41,201 nt of DNA from Sphingomonadaceae bacterium (GCA_030147805.1 JASBUR010000010.1:1-41201); one strand, 5' to 3'; shown: positions 1 to 12,127, counted from the stretch's first letter. The notes: a model not told the origin generated them from the letters alone. Program-made: numbers and translations.

Positions 1-1029
1 CACCTCATCATGTCGAACACCGCGTTCAAGCGCGACCTCGCCGACTTCAAGACCATCCTCGATTTCGCCGAGGCCGTTCAGAGCCCCGAACGCCTGCGGC
101 TGCTGCTGGTGCTCACCGTCGTCGACATCCGCGCCGTCGGCCCCGGCATCTTCACCCAGTGGAAGGCGCAGTTGCTGCGCGACCTCTATGAATCCGCCGA
201 GGAGGTGCTGCGGCTCGGCCACAAGCAGACCGGGCGCACCGAGCGCATCGCCGCCAAGCAGGAGGCGCTCGCCGCGACGCTCGGCTGGGCACCCGACCGC
301 TTCGCCCGGCTGACGCGGCGCTTCTTCGATCCCTATTGGATCGCCGAGACTCCCGATGCGCTCGCCGTCAACGCCCGGCTGGTTGACGCCGCCGACAGCG
401 CCAGGCAGCCGCTCGCCGTCGAGACGACGATCGACCGCGAAAGCGGGACGACCTTGGTCTCGGTCTATGCCGCCGACCATCCCGGGCTGTTCTACCGCAT
501 CGCCGGCGCGATCAGCCTTGCCGGCGCCAACATCCTCGACGCGCGCATCCACACCACGCGCGACGGCATGGCGCTCGACAATCTCGTCGTCCAGGATCCG
601 CTGGGCGGGGCCTTCGACGAGCCGCAGCGGCTCGACCGGCTGCGCGCCACCATCGAGGACGGCCTCGCCGGCCGCGTCCGCCTCGCCGACCGGCTGGCGC
701 AGCGCCCGCTCGCGCGCCGCCGCGCCGAGGTGTTCAACGCCGAACCCAACGTGCTCATCGATAACAAGGCGTCGAACCGCTACACCGTCGTCGAGGTCAA
801 CGCGCTCGACCGGCCGGCGCTGCTCTATGCGCTGACCTACGCGCTGTTCCAGGCGAAGATCACCATCCACTCGGCGCACATCGCCACCTATGGCGAGCGC
901 GCGATCGACGTTTTCTATCTGACCGACCTGATGGGCGACAAGATCGACAGCGCGACGCGGCTGAAGTCGCTCGAGAAGAAATTGCTGGCGATCGCCGCCA
1001 GCCCGGGCGCGCAGGCGGAGGCGGCCTGA
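1..1029 (+). CDS. glnD: [Protein-PII] uridylyltransferase / uridylyl-removing enzyme, C-terminal part (5' truncated by window)
   Basis: GlnD senses glutamine and adds or removes UMP on PII proteins to control nitrogen assimilation in the cytoplasm. The frame is open from base 1, so the Met at base 10 is internal and the nucleotidyltransferase and most of the HD domain lie outside the window. What is visible is the end of the HD region (the LLVLTVVDIRAVGPGIFTQW stretch, typical of GlnD) and two C-terminal ACT domains: one from about base 445 (VSVYAADHPGLFYRIAGAIS) and one from about base 785 (VVEVNALDRPALLYALTYAL). ACT domains bind glutamine in this family. Stop TGA at 1027-1029. A palindromic repeat follows directly. 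The assignment is firm from the domain order and conserved sequence. Confidence 0.95.
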   Translation, partial: HLIMSNTAFKRDLADFKTILDFAEAVQSPERLRLLLVLTVVDIRAVGPGIFTQWKAQLLRDLYESAEEVLRLGHKQTGRTERIAAKQEALAATLGWAPDRFARLTRRFFDPYWIAETPDALAVNARLVDAADSARQPLAVETTIDRESGTTLVSVYAADHPGLFYRIAGAISLAGANILDARIHTTRDGMALDNLVVQDPLGGAFDEPQRLDRLRATIEDGLAGRVRLADRLAQRPLARRRAEVFNAEPNVLIDNKASNRYTVVEVNALDRPALLYALTYALFQAKITIHSAHIATYGERAIDVFYLTDLMGDKIDSATRLKSLEKKLLAIAASPGAQAEAA

Positions 1030-1144
1030 TCCCCATCCTCCCCGGTACGGGGAGGGGGACCCTGCGCAGCAGGGTGGAGGGGTAGCCAGCGCCGGTTCAC
1101 CCCTCCACCGCCTGCGGCGGTCCCCCTCCCCTTTCAGGGGAGGA
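1030..1144. repeat. Multi-hairpin palindromic repeat after glnD
   Basis: This gap is built from nested inverted repeats: 8-bp arms at 1037-1044/1048-1055, 7-bp arms at 1059-1065/1069-1075, an 11-bp pair GGTGGAGGGGT / ACCCCTCCACC around 1073-1107, and an ACCGCC/GGCGGT hairpin inside the right half. The composition (runs of ccctcccc and ggggaggg) resembles the element at 27029-27150. It lies between the convergent glnD and first TonB receptor gene and may also act as a bidirectional transcription stop. Element family not identified. Confidence 0.6.
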
Positions 1145-1156
1145 TTGTGCCTCCGA

Positions 1157-3943
1157 TCAGAACTTCGTCCGAACCGTGATGCCGTAGAGCCGCGGCTCGC
1201 CGGGGAAGGCGAGGAACAGCTGGTTGGCGGTCGCGGCGACGCCGGTCTGGACGGCGCGGAAGGTGCCGCCGCCCTGCAGCGGCACGTCGGCGGTGACCTG
1301 CTGGTAGCGCTTGTTGAGGAGATTCTGCCCCCACAGCTCGACGCCCCATTTGCGGCCCTCCCCGAACAGGCCGACGCGGCCGTTGAACAGGATATAGCCG
1401 TCCTGTTCCTTTTCGAGGTCGATGTCCGAGCCGGTGTTGATGTCGCTCTGGAAGCGATAGTCGAGATAGACCAGCGCCGACATCGTGTCGGAGACCGGCG
1501 GCGTCCAGGTGATCGAGCCGGTCGTCGAAAATTCGGAACTGAACAGCCGCTCGCCGGGCAGCTGGAACAGCACCGGCGACAACGGCCGGCCGTTGGTACC
1601 GGTCAGATTGTTGCGATATGTCGAGTCGAGATAGGTGAAGCCCATCCCGAGCTGGAGGTGGCGCGCCGGCGACGCGAACACTTCCAGTTCGGCGCCCTCC
1701 GAGCGCACGCCCGGCTGCAGCCGGTTGGCGGCGCAGGCGCCGGTCGTGGCGCTGGCGTCGCGGTCGGCGCCGGCGAGGCTGTCCTTGCAGCTGGCGATGT
1801 TGGTGACCTCGAAATTGACGCCGTTGAAGGTGTTGAGCTGGAAATCGTCGAAGTCCTGGCGGAAGACCGCCAGATTGACGTCGATGCCGGGGCCGTCCCA
1901 CTTGAGGCCGAGTTCATAGGCGTCGACCTTTTCGGCGGCGAACTGCAGGTCGATCGCCTCGGGGCGGCCGTTGGCCGGCGCGTTGGCCGGCGTCGCCAGC
2001 TGCGCCGCGCACACCGGGTTGAAGGTCGGGTTGCACACGCGGTCGAGCGCCGAGGTGTCGAGGTTGAAGCCGCCCGCCTTGTAGCCCTTCGAATAGGAGG
2101 CGTAGATGAGCAGGTCGCTGGTCGGCGTGAAGCTGACGACGCCCGTCCCCGTCCACTCGTCGTCCTTGAGGCTGGTGCCCGGCTCGTTGCCGGTGAAGCC
2201 CGGCGCGGTGCCGTTGATGACGCAGGGCAAGGTCTGCAGCGCCTGCAGCGGCGAGTTGATGATCAGCGAGCAGAGGCTGTTGTTGGTCGAGGTCGTCGAC
2301 GACAGGTCCTTGCGCTCGTTGGTGTAGCGCGCGCCGAGCGTCACCGACAGCAGGTCGGGAACGACGTCGAAGACGTTGTGCGTGAAGAAGGCGTAGTTGC
2401 GGCTGTCCTGCTTGAAGCTGTTGCGCACCACGCCGGTGCCGTTGATCGCCAGCGCCGGCTGGCCGAGCGCCGCCGCCACCGAGCCGAAGCCCGGCCGCGC
2501 CGGATTGGCGATCAGCGCCGACAGCAGCCCGATGTTGGCGCGCGCCGGGTTGCCCGCCGGCAGCGCGTTCAACGCGGCGATCGTCCCCTGGATGACGGGA
2601 ACGTTGGCGCAGAAGGGGTTGGTCGGCAGCACCGCGGTCGGCAGCACGCCGGCAAGCAGCAGGCAGTTGGCGTAGCGCTCGTAATCGGCGCCATATTTGA
2701 TGTCGTCGTCGACGTTCAATGTCTCGTCGGCGTAATAGGCGCCGACCAGCCAGTCGAGCCGGTCGTCGAACGCCGCGCCCTGCAGCCGGAGTTCCTGCGT
2801 GAAGGTCTGGAAGCGCCGGTCGAGATCGGTACGGCGCAGGATATCGAGCGCGTTGAAGTCCGAATCCTGGCCCTGCGCATTCCTGTAGTCGCGGTAGGAG
2901 GTCACCGAGGTCAGCTTCGCCGCCTGCAGATCCCAGTTGAGCTCGCCCGACACGCCCCAGTCCTTGGTGTCCGACCGATAGTCGAAGCCCGGCGTCGTCG
3001 CGGTGCGGCGGACGTAGAGCTGCCCGGCGGGCGCGGTCTGGACGTTGGCGCCGAGCGCCTGCAGCACCGGCAGCAGCGTGTTCGCCGAGGCGACGACGTT
3101 GCCGCCCGCATCGCGCGACAGGTTGCGGATCGGGTTCTGGTAGACGCCGCCGCAGCAATTCTCGTCGCGCATCGCATAGTCGCCGATCAGGCGGAAGCTG
3201 ACGTCCTCGTTGGGCTCGAACAGCAGCTGCCCGCGCACCAGCCAGCGGTCGCGGTCGTTGACGTCGGGCTCGCCCGCCGTGGCGTTTTCGATCAGCCCGT
3301 CGCGCTGCTGCCAGACGCCGTCGAGTCGCGCCGCGATCTTCTCGCTGACCGGGCCGGTGACGCCGGCGTCGACGCGCAGATAGTCGTAGTTGCCGTAGGT
3401 CGCCGCGGCGTAGCCGCCGATGTCGAACTTGGGGCCGGCGGTGACGATGTTGAGCAGGCCCGCCGAGGCGTTGCGGCCGAACAGCGTGCCCTGCGGACCG
3501 CGCAGCACCTCGACGCGCTCGACCTCGCCCAGCTCGGACAGGCCGACGCCGGTGCGGCTGCGGTAGACGCCGTCGATGAAGAGGGCGACCGAGCTTTCGA
3601 GTCCCGGGTTTTCGCCGACGGTGCCGACGCCGCGGATGCGCGCGGTGAAGTTGACTTCGCTCGTCGCGCCCGAGACGATCAGCGACGGCGCCAGCTGGTT
3701 CAGCGCGCGGATGTCGGTGACCCCCGAATTGTCGAGCTGCTCGGCGGTCAGCGCCGACACCGCGATCGGCACGTCGGACAGCGCCTCGGCGCGCCGCGTC
3801 GCGGTGACGATGATCTCCTCGTCGCGGGCATCGGCCGCGCCCGCCTGCGCGGTCGCGGCGGGTGGCACGGCTTCCTGTGCGATGGCGGGCACGGCGACGG
3901 ACAACGCAAACGCCGCCGAGGCGAGCAAGGCGCTTCTGGTCAT
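1157..3943 (-). CDS. TonB-dependent outer-membrane receptor (copy 1 of tandem pair)
   Basis: Predicted 928-residue outer-membrane gated porin that imports a ligand using TonB/ExbBD energy; ligand unknown. The start at 3943 is chosen because it is preceded by a strong ribosome site (GGGGAGGA) and begins a signal peptide (MTRSALLASAAFALSVAVPA) ending near AIAQ. A TonB-box-like stretch EEIIVTATRR follows. The plug domain shows the conserved VERVEVLRGPQGTLFGRNAS, and the barrel ends YGITVRTKF with the terminal aromatic typical of outer-membrane proteins. Adjacent cysteines Cys263-Cys264 (ENCCGG) are shared with the upstream copy, as are the C-x(n)-SLAGADRD-x(n)-GAC loop cysteines. It is the downstream member of a tandem pair, separated from copy 2 by a terminator, so it probably has its own promoter. 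Confidence 0.93.
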   Translation of the reverse strand: MTRSALLASAAFALSVAVPAIAQEAVPPAATAQAGAADARDEEIIVTATRRAEALSDVPIAVSALTAEQLDNSGVTDIRALNQLAPSLIVSGATSEVNFTARIRGVGTVGENPGLESSVALFIDGVYRSRTGVGLSELGEVERVEVLRGPQGTLFGRNASAGLLNIVTAGPKFDIGGYAAATYGNYDYLRVDAGVTGPVSEKIAARLDGVWQQRDGLIENATAGEPDVNDRDRWLVRGQLLFEPNEDVSFRLIGDYAMRDENCCGGVYQNPIRNLSRDAGGNVVASANTLLPVLQALGANVQTAPAGQLYVRRTATTPGFDYRSDTKDWGVSGELNWDLQAAKLTSVTSYRDYRNAQGQDSDFNALDILRRTDLDRRFQTFTQELRLQGAAFDDRLDWLVGAYYADETLNVDDDIKYGADYERYANCLLLAGVLPTAVLPTNPFCANVPVIQGTIAALNALPAGNPARANIGLLSALIANPARPGFGSVAAALGQPALAINGTGVVRNSFKQDSRNYAFFTHNVFDVVPDLLSVTLGARYTNERKDLSSTTSTNNSLCSLIINSPLQALQTLPCVINGTAPGFTGNEPGTSLKDDEWTGTGVVSFTPTSDLLIYASYSKGYKAGGFNLDTSALDRVCNPTFNPVCAAQLATPANAPANGRPEAIDLQFAAEKVDAYELGLKWDGPGIDVNLAVFRQDFDDFQLNTFNGVNFEVTNIASCKDSLAGADRDASATTGACAANRLQPGVRSEGAELEVFASPARHLQLGMGFTYLDSTYRNNLTGTNGRPLSPVLFQLPGERLFSSEFSTTGSITWTPPVSDTMSALVYLDYRFQSDINTGSDIDLEKEQDGYILFNGRVGLFGEGRKWGVELWGQNLLNKRYQQVTADVPLQGGGTFRAVQTGVAATANQLFLAFPGEPRLYGITVRTKF

Positions 3944-3998
3944 CGATTTCCTCCCCAAAATCCGGCCGGCCGGGGTTTTCCCCTGTGCCGTCCTCCGC

Positions 3999-4027
3999 AG
4001 GCTGTGGGGGAGCGGCGCGACCGTCAA
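3999..4027 (-). promoter_or_regulatory. Candidate promoter of TonB receptor copy 1
   Basis: On the minus strand a TTGACG -35-like hexamer (4022-4027) lies 84 bases before the chosen start codon. A 17-base spacer leads to a weak -10 (CAGCCT). The same TTGACG sits at nearly the same distance before receptor copy 2. The -10 is poor, so this is tentative. Confidence 0.25.
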
Positions 4028-4085
4028 GCGGCGCGGGGGCGGCGGGCGACGATCCCTGCCACATTGTGTCGCAGCTGTAACAGTC

Positions 4086-4121
4086 AAAAAAATGGCCCGC
4101 ATCGCGGCGGCGATGCGGGCC
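4086..4121 (-). terminator. Rho-independent terminator of TonB receptor copy 2
   Basis: A perfect 12-bp inverted repeat (4094-4105 and 4110-4121, loop of four bases) is followed on the minus strand by seven T residues (A run at 4086-4092). It lies 37 bases after the stop of the upstream receptor gene and before the promoter region of the downstream one, so it should separate the two transcripts. Confidence 0.9.
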
Positions 4122-4157
4122 TGGAGAGAGAGGTCGGGCGGCGCGCCGCCCGGCCGA

Positions 4158-6959
<2,802 letters not shown>

Positions 6960-7013
6960 GGTAACTCCCCAATGTGGCGGGCACCCCGTGAGGGCGGGAT
7001 ACTCCAGCGCGTG

Positions 7014-7042
7014 CTGGTGTCGTGCGGCCCCCGCAGCGTCAA
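7014..7042 (-). promoter_or_regulatory. Candidate promoter of TonB receptor copy 2
   Basis: TTGACG (minus strand, 7037-7042) lies 83 bases before the GTG start, almost the same distance as in copy 1. The -10 region is weak. The site is in the 155-base divergent region shared with the SDR gene at 7115. Confidence 0.25.
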
Positions 7043-7114
7043 GTGAGGTCTGCGCAACGGTCGAATGCCGTGCTAGCCTGTTGCCGCGGCACAACAAAAG
7101 CGGGCGGATTTCCT

Positions 7115-7894
7115 ATGAGCACTGACAGGCTAGCTGGCAAAATCGCGCTCGTGACCGGCGGCGCCTCGGGACTCGGCGCCGCCGTCGCCCGGATGTTCGT
7201 TGCACAGGGCGCAAGGGTGCTGATCACCGACATCGACGCGGCGGGCGCCGCGCGGCTCGCCGACGAACTCGGCGCGGCCGCCGCCTGGACGCGCCACGAC
7301 GTCACGTCGCCCGACGACTGGAGCGCCGCGGTCGCGGCGGCGGAGGCGGCGTTCGGCGGGCTGCACATCCTCGTCAACAACGCCGGCATCGGCATCGCCG
7401 GCACCGTCGAGAACACCAGCTTCGAGACCTGGCGGCTCGTCCACGCCGTCGACCTCGACGGCGTGTTCCTCGGCTGCAAGCTGGCGCTGCCGCTGATCGC
7501 CGCGACGACGCGGCGCGACGGCGGCCGCGGCGCCATCCTCAACGTCTCGTCGATCGCCGGCATCATCGCCGCTCCCAACATGGCGGCGTATAATTCGGCG
7601 AAGGCGGGCGTCCGCCATCTCAGCAAGTCGGTGGCGCTGCACTGCGCGCGCGAGGGCTATGCGGTGACCTGCAACTCGATCCATCCGACCTTCATCGACA
7701 CGCCGATCATCGACAAGATGGTGCCCGGCACCGACCGCGCCGCGCTCGTCGCCAAATTCGCGCGCCAGGTGCCGCTCGGGCGCATCGGCGAGCCCGACGA
7801 CATCGCCTATGCCGCGGTCTATCTCTGCTCCGACGAGGCCAAGTTCGTCACCGGCGCCGAACTCTATATCGACGGCGGCATTTCGGCGATGTGA
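7115..7894 (+). CDS. Short-chain dehydrogenase/reductase (classical SDR)
   Basis: A 259-residue NAD(P)-dependent oxidoreductase of the classical SDR family. Visible motifs: the cofactor-binding TGGASGLG at residues 14-21, an acidic residue after beta-2 (LITDID, Asp39 or Asp41) that favours NAD(H), NNAG at 88-91, catalytic Ser145 or Ser146, and Tyr159-x3-Lys163 (YNSAKAG). The C-terminus has the usual VTGAELYIDGG. The start at 7115 is preferred over the longer frame because it leaves the normal short N-terminus before the first beta strand. The gene is divergent from TonB receptor copy 2 and may act on what that receptor imports, but the substrate is not evident. The ribosome site is weak. Confidence 0.9.
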   Translation: MSTDRLAGKIALVTGGASGLGAAVARMFVAQGARVLITDIDAAGAARLADELGAAAAWTRHDVTSPDDWSAAVAAAEAAFGGLHILVNNAGIGIAGTVENTSFETWRLVHAVDLDGVFLGCKLALPLIAATTRRDGGRGAILNVSSIAGIIAAPNMAAYNSAKAGVRHLSKSVALHCAREGYAVTCNSIHPTFIDTPIIDKMVPGTDRAALVAKFARQVPLGRIGEPDDIAYAAVYLCSDEAKFVTGAELYIDGGISAM

Positions 7895-8003
7895 CCTTCC
7901 TCCCTCGCCCGCAGGCGGGCGCGGGACTTTGGCCCCGGGGTGTTGCACTGTCCTATGACGGCCCCTAGATCAGCTTCCCCACGCGGCGACTTCGGAGACC
8001 CTC

Positions 8004-8300
8004 ATGCTTATCCAGCTCATCGGCTTCGTGATGATGCTGATCACCCTGGTGATCTACCTCGTCGTCGCGCAGGCGATCATCAGCTGGCTGGTCGCCTTCA
8101 ACGTCATCAACACGCACAACCAGTTCGTGCGGACCGTGCTGACCTATCTCGACCGGCTGGTCGATCCGATGGTGCGGCCGATCCGGCGCTTCATGCCCGA
8201 CCTCGGCGGCATCGACCTGTCGCCCGCGGTACTGATCATCGCGCTGATCTTCCTGCGCGATGTCGTGCTGGGCGGGCTGATCGTCGACGGGCTGGTCTGA
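8004..8300 (+). CDS. YggT family integral membrane protein
   Basis: A 98-residue membrane protein with two hydrophobic segments (about residues 4-32 and 72-95) flanking a conserved middle ([20 protein letters not shown]), which is the YggT signature. Members are inner-membrane proteins of poorly defined role, linked in some bacteria to osmotic tolerance and cell division. It starts at ATG with an upstream GGAG and is the first gene of a coupled operon with DUF167, folD and marC. YggT next to DUF167 (YggU) is a common arrangement. Confidence 0.92.
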   Translation: MLIQLIGFVMMLITLVIYLVVAQAIISWLVAFNVINTHNQFVRTVLTYLDRLVDPMVRPIRRFMPDLGGIDLSPAVLIIALIFLRDVVLGGLIVDGLV

Positions 8301-8617
8301 CCGGCGCGCCGCCGCCCTGGACGGCCGACGGCGGCGGCGTTCGCCTGCTCGTCCGCGCCACCCCCAAGGGTGGACGCGACGCGATCGACGGACTAATCGC
8401 CGGAGCCGACGGACGGCGCCTGCTGGCGGTGCGCGTGAGCGCCCCCCCGGCCGACGGCGCCGCCAACGATGCGGTGCGACGGCTGCTCGCGAAAGCGCTG
8501 GGCCTGAAGCAGCGCGACGTCGAGATCGTCGCCGGTGACACGGCGCGGGTGAAGCAGCTACGGTTGAGCGGCGACGCCACGGCGATCGTCGCCCGCCTGG
8601 AGGAAGTGACCGGATGA
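8297..8617 (+). CDS. DUF167 (YggU) family protein, apparent CTG start
   Basis: A 106-residue soluble protein with the DUF167 core: [16 protein letters not shown] near the N-terminus, then [20 protein letters not shown]. Function unknown; the family is widespread. No ATG, GTG or TTG exists in this frame between the upstream YggT region and the conserved core. The only candidate is CTG at 8297, which overlaps the YggT stop as CTGA, the geometry usually made by ATGA in coupled genes. Its own stop overlaps the folD start by four bases. The family call is firm; the start is inferred and could also reflect a sequencing error or translation from a still weaker codon. Confidence 0.85.
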   Translation: MTGAPPPWTADGGGVRLLVRATPKGGRDAIDGLIAGADGRRLLAVRVSAPPADGAANDAVRRLLAKALGLKQRDVEIVAGDTARVKQLRLSGDATAIVARLEEVTG

Positions 8618-9504
8618 CGGCAGCGACGATCGACGGCAAGGCGTTCGCGCAGGGCTTGCGCGAGCGCGTCGCCGCGGCGGTACCGGCCTTCGTGGCAGCG
8701 ACCGGCCGCGCCCCCGGACTCGCCGTCGTGCTGGTCGGCGAGGATCCGGCGAGCCAGGTCTATGTCCGCTCGAAGGGCAAGTCGACGCTCGAGGCGGGGA
8801 TGGCCTCGTTCGAGCACCGGCTACCCGCCGAGACCGGCGAGGACGAGCTTCTGGCGGTCGTCGCGCGCCTGAACGCCGACCCGGCGGTCGACGGCATCCT
8901 CGTCCAGCTGCCGCTCCCCGCGCAGATCGACGAGGCAGCGGTGATCGCGGCGATCGATCCCGACAAGGACGTCGACGGCTTCCACGTCATCAACGCCGGA
9001 CGGCTGGCCACCGGCGCGCCGGGCTTCGTGCCCTGCACGCCGCTCGGCTGCCTTATGCTGCTCAAGGACGCGCTCGGCGACCTTTCGGGGCTCGAGGCCG
9101 TCGTCGTCGGCCGCTCGAACATCGTCGGCAAGCCGATGGCGCAGCTGCTGCTCGCCGAAAGCTGCACCGTCACCGTCGCGCATTCGCGCACGCGCGACCT
9201 GCCGGCGGTGGTGCGCCGCGCCGACATCGTCGTCGCCGCGGTCGGCCGGCCCGAGATGATCCGCGGCGACTGGCTCAAGCCCGGCGCCGCGGTCATCGAC
9301 GTCGGCATCAACCGCGTGCCCGGCAGCGAGCCCGGCAAGACCCGGCTCGTCGGCGACGTCGCCTTCGCCGAAGCCGCCGCGGTCGCCGGCCATGTCACCC
9401 CGGTGCCGGGCGGCGTCGGGCCGATGACGATCGCCTGCCTGCTCCGGAACACGCTCGTCGCGGCGCACCGGCGCGAACGCCTCGACGCGCCGGCGGGCCT
9501 GTGA
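8614..9504 (+). CDS. folD: Bifunctional methylenetetrahydrofolate dehydrogenase / methenyltetrahydrofolate cyclohydrolase
   Basis: FolD interconverts 5,10-methylene-, methenyl- and 10-formyl-tetrahydrofolate in cytosolic one-carbon metabolism. The 296-residue protein shows the catalytic stretch Y50-V-R-S-K54-G-K56 (Tyr and Lys of the active site), [17 protein letters not shown], the Rossmann [14 protein letters not shown] and the C-terminal [11 protein letters not shown]. Length is normal for the family. It is translationally coupled on both sides: ATGA overlap with DUF167 and a GTGA overlap with marC. Confidence 0.98.
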   Translation: MTAATIDGKAFAQGLRERVAAAVPAFVAATGRAPGLAVVLVGEDPASQVYVRSKGKSTLEAGMASFEHRLPAETGEDELLAVVARLNADPAVDGILVQLPLPAQIDEAAVIAAIDPDKDVDGFHVINAGRLATGAPGFVPCTPLGCLMLLKDALGDLSGLEAVVVGRSNIVGKPMAQLLLAESCTVTVAHSRTRDLPAVVRRADIVVAAVGRPEMIRGDWLKPGAAVIDVGINRVPGSEPGKTRLVGDVAFAEAAAVAGHVTPVPGGVGPMTIACLLRNTLVAAHRRERLDAPAGL

Positions 9505-10139
9505 TCGAGGTCCTCGTCTCGGCGTTCATCACCTTCTTCGTGGTGATCGACCCGCCGGGCTGCGCGCCGATCTTCGCCAGCCTGACCGACGGCACCTCGC
9601 CCGCGCACCAGCGCCGCATGGCGTGGAAGTCGGTCGGCATCGCCACCGGCGTGCTGCTGTTCTTCGCGCTGCTCGGCGAGCCGCTGCTCGGCGCGCTCGG
9701 CATCAGCCTCGACGCCTTCCGCATCGCCGGCGGCATCATGCTGTTCCTCATCGCCATCGACATGGTGTTCGAGAAGCGCACCGAGCGCCGCCAGAGCCGC
9801 GCCGAGCAGGTGGCGAAGGGCGCCGACGGCGGGCTCGAGCATGAGGATATCTCGGTGTTCCCGATGGCGATCCCGATGATCGCCGGCCCGGGCAGCATCG
9901 CCTCGGTGATGCTGCTCACCGCGCGCAGCGACGGCTGGGTCGAGACCGCCGGCGTGTTCGCCGCGCTCGGGCTCATCCTGCTGATGACGCTCGCCGCGCT
10001 GCTCGCCGCCGGGCCGCTGATGCGCAAGCTCGGGCGCAATCTCGAGGCGATGATCACCCGGCTCTTGGGCGTCATCCTCGCCGCGCTCGCCGCGCAGTTC
10101 GTCATCGACGGCATCCGCCGGTCGTTCGGCCTCGGCTAG
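9501..10139 (+). CDS. MarC family integral membrane protein
   Basis: A 212-residue inner-membrane protein of the MarC/UPF0056 family. It has about six hydrophobic segments and the family's N-terminal [20 protein letters not shown] motif, and a second conserved [16 protein letters not shown] around the middle. MarC was once linked to multiple antibiotic resistance, but that role has not held up; function is unknown. Start is GTG overlapping the folD stop (GTGA). It is the last gene of the yggT operon. Confidence 0.92.
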   Translation: MIEVLVSAFITFFVVIDPPGCAPIFASLTDGTSPAHQRRMAWKSVGIATGVLLFFALLGEPLLGALGISLDAFRIAGGIMLFLIAIDMVFEKRTERRQSRAEQVAKGADGGLEHEDISVFPMAIPMIAGPGSIASVMLLTARSDGWVETAGVFAALGLILLMTLAALLAAGPLMRKLGRNLEAMITRLLGVILAALAAQFVIDGIRRSFGLG

Positions 10140-10208
10140 CGCCCGTCGGGGGCGGCCGGCGACACCGGGTCACATCGCCGTCATCCTCGCGTTGCAGGAA
10201 GAAGCCGC

Positions 10209-11564
10209 ATGCTCAACCGACGTTCCCTTCTCGCCGCCGGTGCGGCCGGCGCTGCGGGCCTCGCCCTCGGCGGCCTGCGCGCCGCCGCGGCCGAACCGCT
10301 GCCGCTCGACGGCGGCACGCTCCTGCCCGACCCCAAGGGACTGTTCGACCTCCCGAAGGGCTTTTCCTACACGCTGCTCTCCGAAATGGGCCAGCGGATG
10401 GACGACGGCCTGCCGACGCCGGGCCGCTTCGACGGCATGGGAGCGTTCGCCGCGCCGGGCGGGCGCACCATCCTCGTGCGCAACCATGAATTCTGGGCCT
10501 ATAACGAAAATGGCCCCTTCGGCGCCAGGAACGAGCTGCTGACCCCGGCCATCCGGTCGAAGATGTTCAACCCGGCCACCGATCCGGTGGCGAAGGGCGG
10601 CACCACGACGCTGCTGCTCGACCGCGATTGCACCGCCGTCGAGCGCAGCCATCTCAGCCTCGCCGGCACCCTGCGCAACTGCGCCGGCGGCACCACCCCC
10701 TGGGGCTCGTGGCTCAGCTGCGAGGAGCCCAAGCGCTCGTTCGTCAACAAGCTCGCCGACGGCCATGGCTGGGTGTTCGAGGTGCCGTCGCGCGCCACCG
10801 AGCTGATCGAGGCGGTGCCGCTGCGCGCGATGGGCCGCTTCAACCACGAGGCGGCCGCCGTCGATCCCAAAACCGGGATCGTCTATCTCACCGAGGATCA
10901 CGAGGACGGGCTGTTCTACCGCTTCCTGCCCGAACAGCGCGGCCGGCTCGCGCGCGGCGGCAAGTTGCAGGCGCTCGCCATCGACGGGCTGACGCACAGC
11001 GCCAACCGCGACGGCGGCTGGCAGGTCGGCGCGACTCAGAAGGTGCGCTGGGTCGATCTCGACGGCGTCGAGGCGCCCGGCGACGATCTGCGCGACCGCG
11101 GCGCCGCGAAGGGCGCGACGCGCTTCGTGCGCGGCGAGGGGCTGGCGATCGGCGAGGGGGCGATCTGGTTCACCTGCACCGAGGGCGGCGCCAACCAGAA
11201 GGGCCAGGTCTTCCGCTACCGGCCGTCGCCCGCCGAGGGCCGGCCCGGCGAGACCGACCAGCGCGCCGAGCTTTCGCTGTTCATCGAGCCCAACGACATC
11301 GCGCAGCTCGACATGCCCGACAATCTCTGCGTCGCCCCCTGGGGCGATCTGGTGATCTGCGAGGATGGCAAGGGTGAGGAATATCTCCGCCTGGTGACGC
11401 CCGAGGGGCGCATCCGCGTGATCGGCCGCAACGCGCACAAGGGCCAGGCCGAACTCGCCGGCGTCTGCTTCTCGCCCGACGCGAAGACGATGTTCGTCAA
11501 CATCTACAACCCGGGCTACACGCTGGCGATCAAGGGGCCGTGGGAGACGCTGCGGCAGGGGTGA
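10209..11564 (+). CDS. PhoX-like / DUF839 protein with twin-arginine signal
   Basis: A 451-residue predicted exported protein of the PhoX (DUF839) beta-propeller phosphatase family. The N-terminus has a twin-arginine pair and hydrophobic stretch (LNRRSLLAAGAAGAAGLALG), suggesting Tat export of a folded, metal-containing enzyme. Family motifs: VRNHEFWAYNE, NCAGGTTPWGSWLSCEE, RFNHEAA, EDHEDGLFYRFLP and the C-terminal PDNLCVAPWGDLVICED. Characterised PhoX proteins are Ca/Fe-dependent alkaline phosphatases; shorter DUF839 members like this one are mostly untested, so phosphatase activity is inferred. An AGGAAG ribosome site precedes the ATG. The gene stands alone, followed by an interspersed repeat. 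Confidence 0.87.
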   Translation: MLNRRSLLAAGAAGAAGLALGGLRAAAAEPLPLDGGTLLPDPKGLFDLPKGFSYTLLSEMGQRMDDGLPTPGRFDGMGAFAAPGGRTILVRNHEFWAYNENGPFGARNELLTPAIRSKMFNPATDPVAKGGTTTLLLDRDCTAVERSHLSLAGTLRNCAGGTTPWGSWLSCEEPKRSFVNKLADGHGWVFEVPSRATELIEAVPLRAMGRFNHEAAAVDPKTGIVYLTEDHEDGLFYRFLPEQRGRLARGGKLQALAIDGLTHSANRDGGWQVGATQKVRWVDLDGVEAPGDDLRDRGAAKGATRFVRGEGLAIGEGAIWFTCTEGGANQKGQVFRYRPSPAEGRPGETDQRAELSLFIEPNDIAQLDMPDNLCVAPWGDLVICEDGKGEEYLRLVTPEGRIRVIGRNAHKGQAELAGVCFSPDAKTMFVNIYNPGYTLAIKGPWETLRQG

Positions 11565-11592
11565 GCTTCAACGCCGGATCGCAAGATATCAT

Positions 11593-11692
11593 CGTCATCG
11601 CCGCGCAGGCGGGGACCCAGTCCAACCACCGACGTGCGCGCTACCGCGCGCGCTTTTCATTCCGCTGGGTTCCCGCCTGCGCGGGAATGACG
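11593..11692. repeat. 100-bp interspersed inverted-repeat element
   Basis: Two 28-base arms (11593-11620 and 11665-11692) are inverted repeats of each other at 25 of 28 positions; the outer ends read CGTCAT...ATGACG and the inner ends ACCCAG/CTGGGT. Between them a GC-rich hairpin (11634-11653) is followed by TTTT, so the element can also end transcription of the upstream gene. The arm sequence, with its core CCGCGCAGGCGGG, resembles dispersed repeats common in sphingomonad genomes. No coding capacity. Confidence 0.8.
11634..11657 (+). terminator. Possible terminator inside the repeat
   Basis: Eight paired positions including one G-T wobble (11634-11641 and 11646-11653), a TACC loop and a trailing TTTT, on the plus strand, 69 bases after the stop of the PhoX-like gene. 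The T run is short. Confidence 0.45.
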
Positions 11693-11717
11693 ATGGAGGA
11701 AACGTGCGAAGCTGGCC

Positions 11718-12127
11718 CTACGCCCAGCCCGCCCCGGCGAACGCATCCACCTGCCCGTCGCCATCGACCGCGACGATCGCCAGCACGCCGTCGTCGTCCT
11801 CGACGATCGTGTAGGACGCCGGGTAGCTCAGCAGCTCGGCGCCGTCCTCGCCGGTCAGCCGCCAGCGCACCACCGCCAGCGCCGCCGCATCGGGGAGCGG
11901 GGTGACGCTGTCGACGTCGAGCGTCACCGTTGCGACGCCATGATCGTCGTAGAGCCCGCACAGCGTCTCGACGCCGGCGCGCACCTCGTCCTCGGTCTCG
12001 ATGAAGGTGGTGCGGCCGCCCGCCACGATGATCTGCGGCAGCGCGTAATGCGCGACGATCGCGTCGATATCGATCGAATCCCACGCTTCGGCATAGCCGG
12101 CGAGGAAGGTGCGGACGTCGGCCTCCT

